Source of the DNA: CAZHZT01 sp964537285
Lineage (GTDB): Bacteria > Bacteroidota > Bacteroidia > Chitinophagales > Saprospiraceae
Direction of reading: 5' to 3'
DNA: 64,000 nucleotides
NCBI GenBank assembly: GCA_964537285.1
Contig: CAZHZT010000016.1
Coordinates: 1-64,000, forward strand
Positions 62,748-64,000 of the stretch are shown one piece after another. A model generated the notes under the pieces. That model made no database searches and was not told where the DNA came from. It saw nothing but the letters and a program-made list of their open reading frames with translations. A program made the translations under genes and the position numbers. Numbering within the stretch: the stretch's first letter is position 1; each line of letters opens with the position of its first letter.

Positions 62748-64000
62748 ATGGATTCAGCGTTAGGTTTACTCATCTTTGGTTGGATTTTTGTTTTTATCTG
62801 GGTACCATTCATTATTTTTACTCAGCGTAAAATCCATCCTAAAGCACTCTTTGCACTCTTTTTCACCGAATTATGGGAGCGTTTTTCCTTTTACGGAATG
62901 CGTGCGTTGCTAACCTTGTACATGACCAAGGTTCTCTTTGAGCAAATATCTCAGGGAGAAGCAGATGCTAAAGCATATGGGGTTTATGGGGCTTTTAATG
63001 CCTTGCTTTATGCCGCTCCTGTGATAGGAGGTTTGTTGGCAGATAAGTTGGTGGGTTTTAGAAGAGCTATTATTACAGGGGGGATTTTTATGGCCTTAGG
63101 GCAATTTGTTCTTGCTGCGACTATCGGCAATGAAACCCTGTTCTTCTTCGGCCTTGCCTTAATAACCGTAGGAAACGGTTTGTTCAAACCCAATATTTCT
63201 TCTTTCCTGGGAACTTTCTACGATCAGGATGATCCAAAGAAAGACGGGGCATTTACCATTTTTTACATGGGAATCAACATCGGGGCATTTCTTGCACCCT
63301 TAACCTGTGGTTACCTAGGTGAGGAAGTAGGGTGGTCTTATGGTTTCCTTGCAGCTGGAATTGGTATAATCATCGGGGTTATACAATTCTATTTCAACAT
63401 GAAGTCCTATCAAGATAAAGGAAACCCACCAGATATGGCCTATCTTAAAGGGAAGCCTTTTCTTGGCCTGAACCGGGAAATATTGATGATCCTTGGCTGC
63501 ATTGCAGTGATTCCTGTTTTTGCTCTTTTGATAAATGCTGAAGGAATAATGAACATCATTCTTCTGGTGGCTGGTTTTGGAATTATTGGTTATTTGGTCC
63601 TGGGCTCTATTCGCAACGAAAATATTGTAGAAGGACAGCGTTTGCTGGTTGTAATCGTGTTGTTCTTCTTCCACATGGTGTTCTGGGCATTGTTTGAGCA
63701 AGCGGGAGGTTCGTTGACCCTTTTCACTGATCGTCACGTGAATACGATGGGAATTAAGACTTCGATGTTCCAGGCAGTGAATCCGCTTTATATCATGTTG
63801 CTTGCTCCCGTTTTTTCCTGGATCTGGATGCGACTTCGCAAAGCTCAACGCGAACCGAGAACTCCAATGAAGTTCGTTTGGGGTTTGGCTCAGATGGCTC
63901 TTGGATATGGAGTAATTGTTCTGGGGGCTAAGTTTTTCGCAACCACTAATGCTGATGGAGGGGTTTGGATTCCTATGATCTTCCTAATGGTGATGTATTT
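62748..64000 (+). CDS. Second POT-family peptide transporter, partial (runs off window)
   Basis: The reading frame opens at the ATG at 62748 and stays open to the window end, at least 417 codons. Translated start: MDSALGLLIFGWIFVFIWVP. Seen: FTELWERFSFYGMRALLTLY and FTIFYMGINIGAFLAPLTCG, the same POT signatures as the upstream gene, but the sequences differ clearly, so it is an older duplicate. It has an extra N-terminal helix. The C-terminal part is missing from the window. Confidence 0.93.
   Translation, partial: MDSALGLLIFGWIFVFIWVPFIIFTQRKIHPKALFALFFTELWERFSFYGMRALLTLYMTKVLFEQISQGEADAKAYGVYGAFNALLYAAPVIGGLLADKLVGFRRAIITGGIFMALGQFVLAATIGNETLFFFGLALITVGNGLFKPNISSFLGTFYDQDDPKKDGAFTIFYMGINIGAFLAPLTCGYLGEEVGWSYGFLAAGIGIIIGVIQFYFNMKSYQDKGNPPDMAYLKGKPFLGLNREILMILGCIAVIPVFALLINAEGIMNIILLVAGFGIIGYLVLGSIRNENIVEGQRLLVVIVLFFFHMVFWALFEQAGGSLTLFTDRHVNTMGIKTSMFQAVNPLYIMLLAPVFSWIWMRLRKAQREPRTPMKFVWGLAQMALGYGVIVLGAKFFATTNADGGVWIPMIFLMVMY

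Noticed and set aside
1..64000. tRNA or rRNA genes
   Set aside because: No GGTTCGAATC-type arm with a matching acceptor stem and no rRNA landmark was seen by reading; a covariance search could still find one.

Overview
The window is a stretch of chromosome from a member of the phylum Bacteroidota. The best guess is a Saprospiria-like marine or freshwater bacterium, but the order is inferred from gene content only. The evidence is: three TonB-dependent receptors with an N-terminal carboxypeptidase-regulatory-like domain, a DUF4249 lipoprotein beside a receptor, DUF5686 and DUF4230 proteins, a PorV/PorQ-type barrel beside a giant protein with a type IX secretion-like C-terminus, LytTR/LytS signalling, moderate to low GC, and promoter-like sites of the Bacteroidota form TAnnTTTG. 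I recognise no rRNA, tRNA, CRISPR array, phage or transposase gene.

Layout. 0-5 kb: a Wzi-like outer-membrane gene broken by one in-frame TGA, a patatin lipase and a 3-hydroxybutyrate dehydrogenase. 5-8.3 kb: TonB receptor plus DUF4249 lipoprotein, convergent with mnmG. 10.6-17.8 kb: ElaA acetyltransferase, then a leftward run of phosphohexomutase, TPR protein, truncated DMT transporter, a small secreted LTxxE protein, an anti-sigma-like membrane protein, an ECF sigma factor and a KirBac-type potassium channel. 18-21 kb: LytTR regulator, LytS-type kinase and alpha/beta hydrolase. 21.3-25 kb: a second TonB receptor and an unusual HTH regulator. 25-26 kb: a gene-free region rich in RNA-like structure. 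26-32.8 kb: TetR-TolC-MFP-RND efflux operon. 32.9-46 kb: non-catalytic M16 protein, polysaccharide-deacetylase-like protein, barrel protein, lipA, OmpA-type protein, DUF5686 receptor-like protein, rnhB, CBS protein, Usp, lipoprotein and D-2-hydroxyacid dehydrogenase. 46.2-55.6 kb: a rightward trio of giant TonB receptor, 1383-residue T9SS-type secreted protein and PorV-like barrel. 55.6-64 kb: greA, HIT protein, ruvC, a flippase-like membrane protein, DUF3108, DUF4230 and two POT peptide transporters, the second cut by the window edge.

The genes mostly make an outer membrane that takes up, exports and secretes: TonB import, RND export, T9SS secretion and POT peptide uptake, plus ordinary housekeeping functions.

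The most unusual feature lies between the genes. Most intergenic gaps contain long, often perfect palindromes that fall into a few families of foldback elements: (1) a 109-110 bp element with boxA-like ends, five full copies; (2) a TTAA-flanked element with the end TAAGTAGTTCACGGAATT; (3) an element with fixed flanks and a central palindrome whose stem differs between copies while staying perfectly paired; (4) related T/A-bordered hairpin cassettes; (5) a 335 bp element with 31 bp terminal inverted repeats; (6) a 185 bp foldback whose end also sits at the truncated 5' end of the DMT transporter. A second candidate novelty is a two-part structured RNA at 25.4-25.74 kb. All family assignments were made by reading, without database searches.
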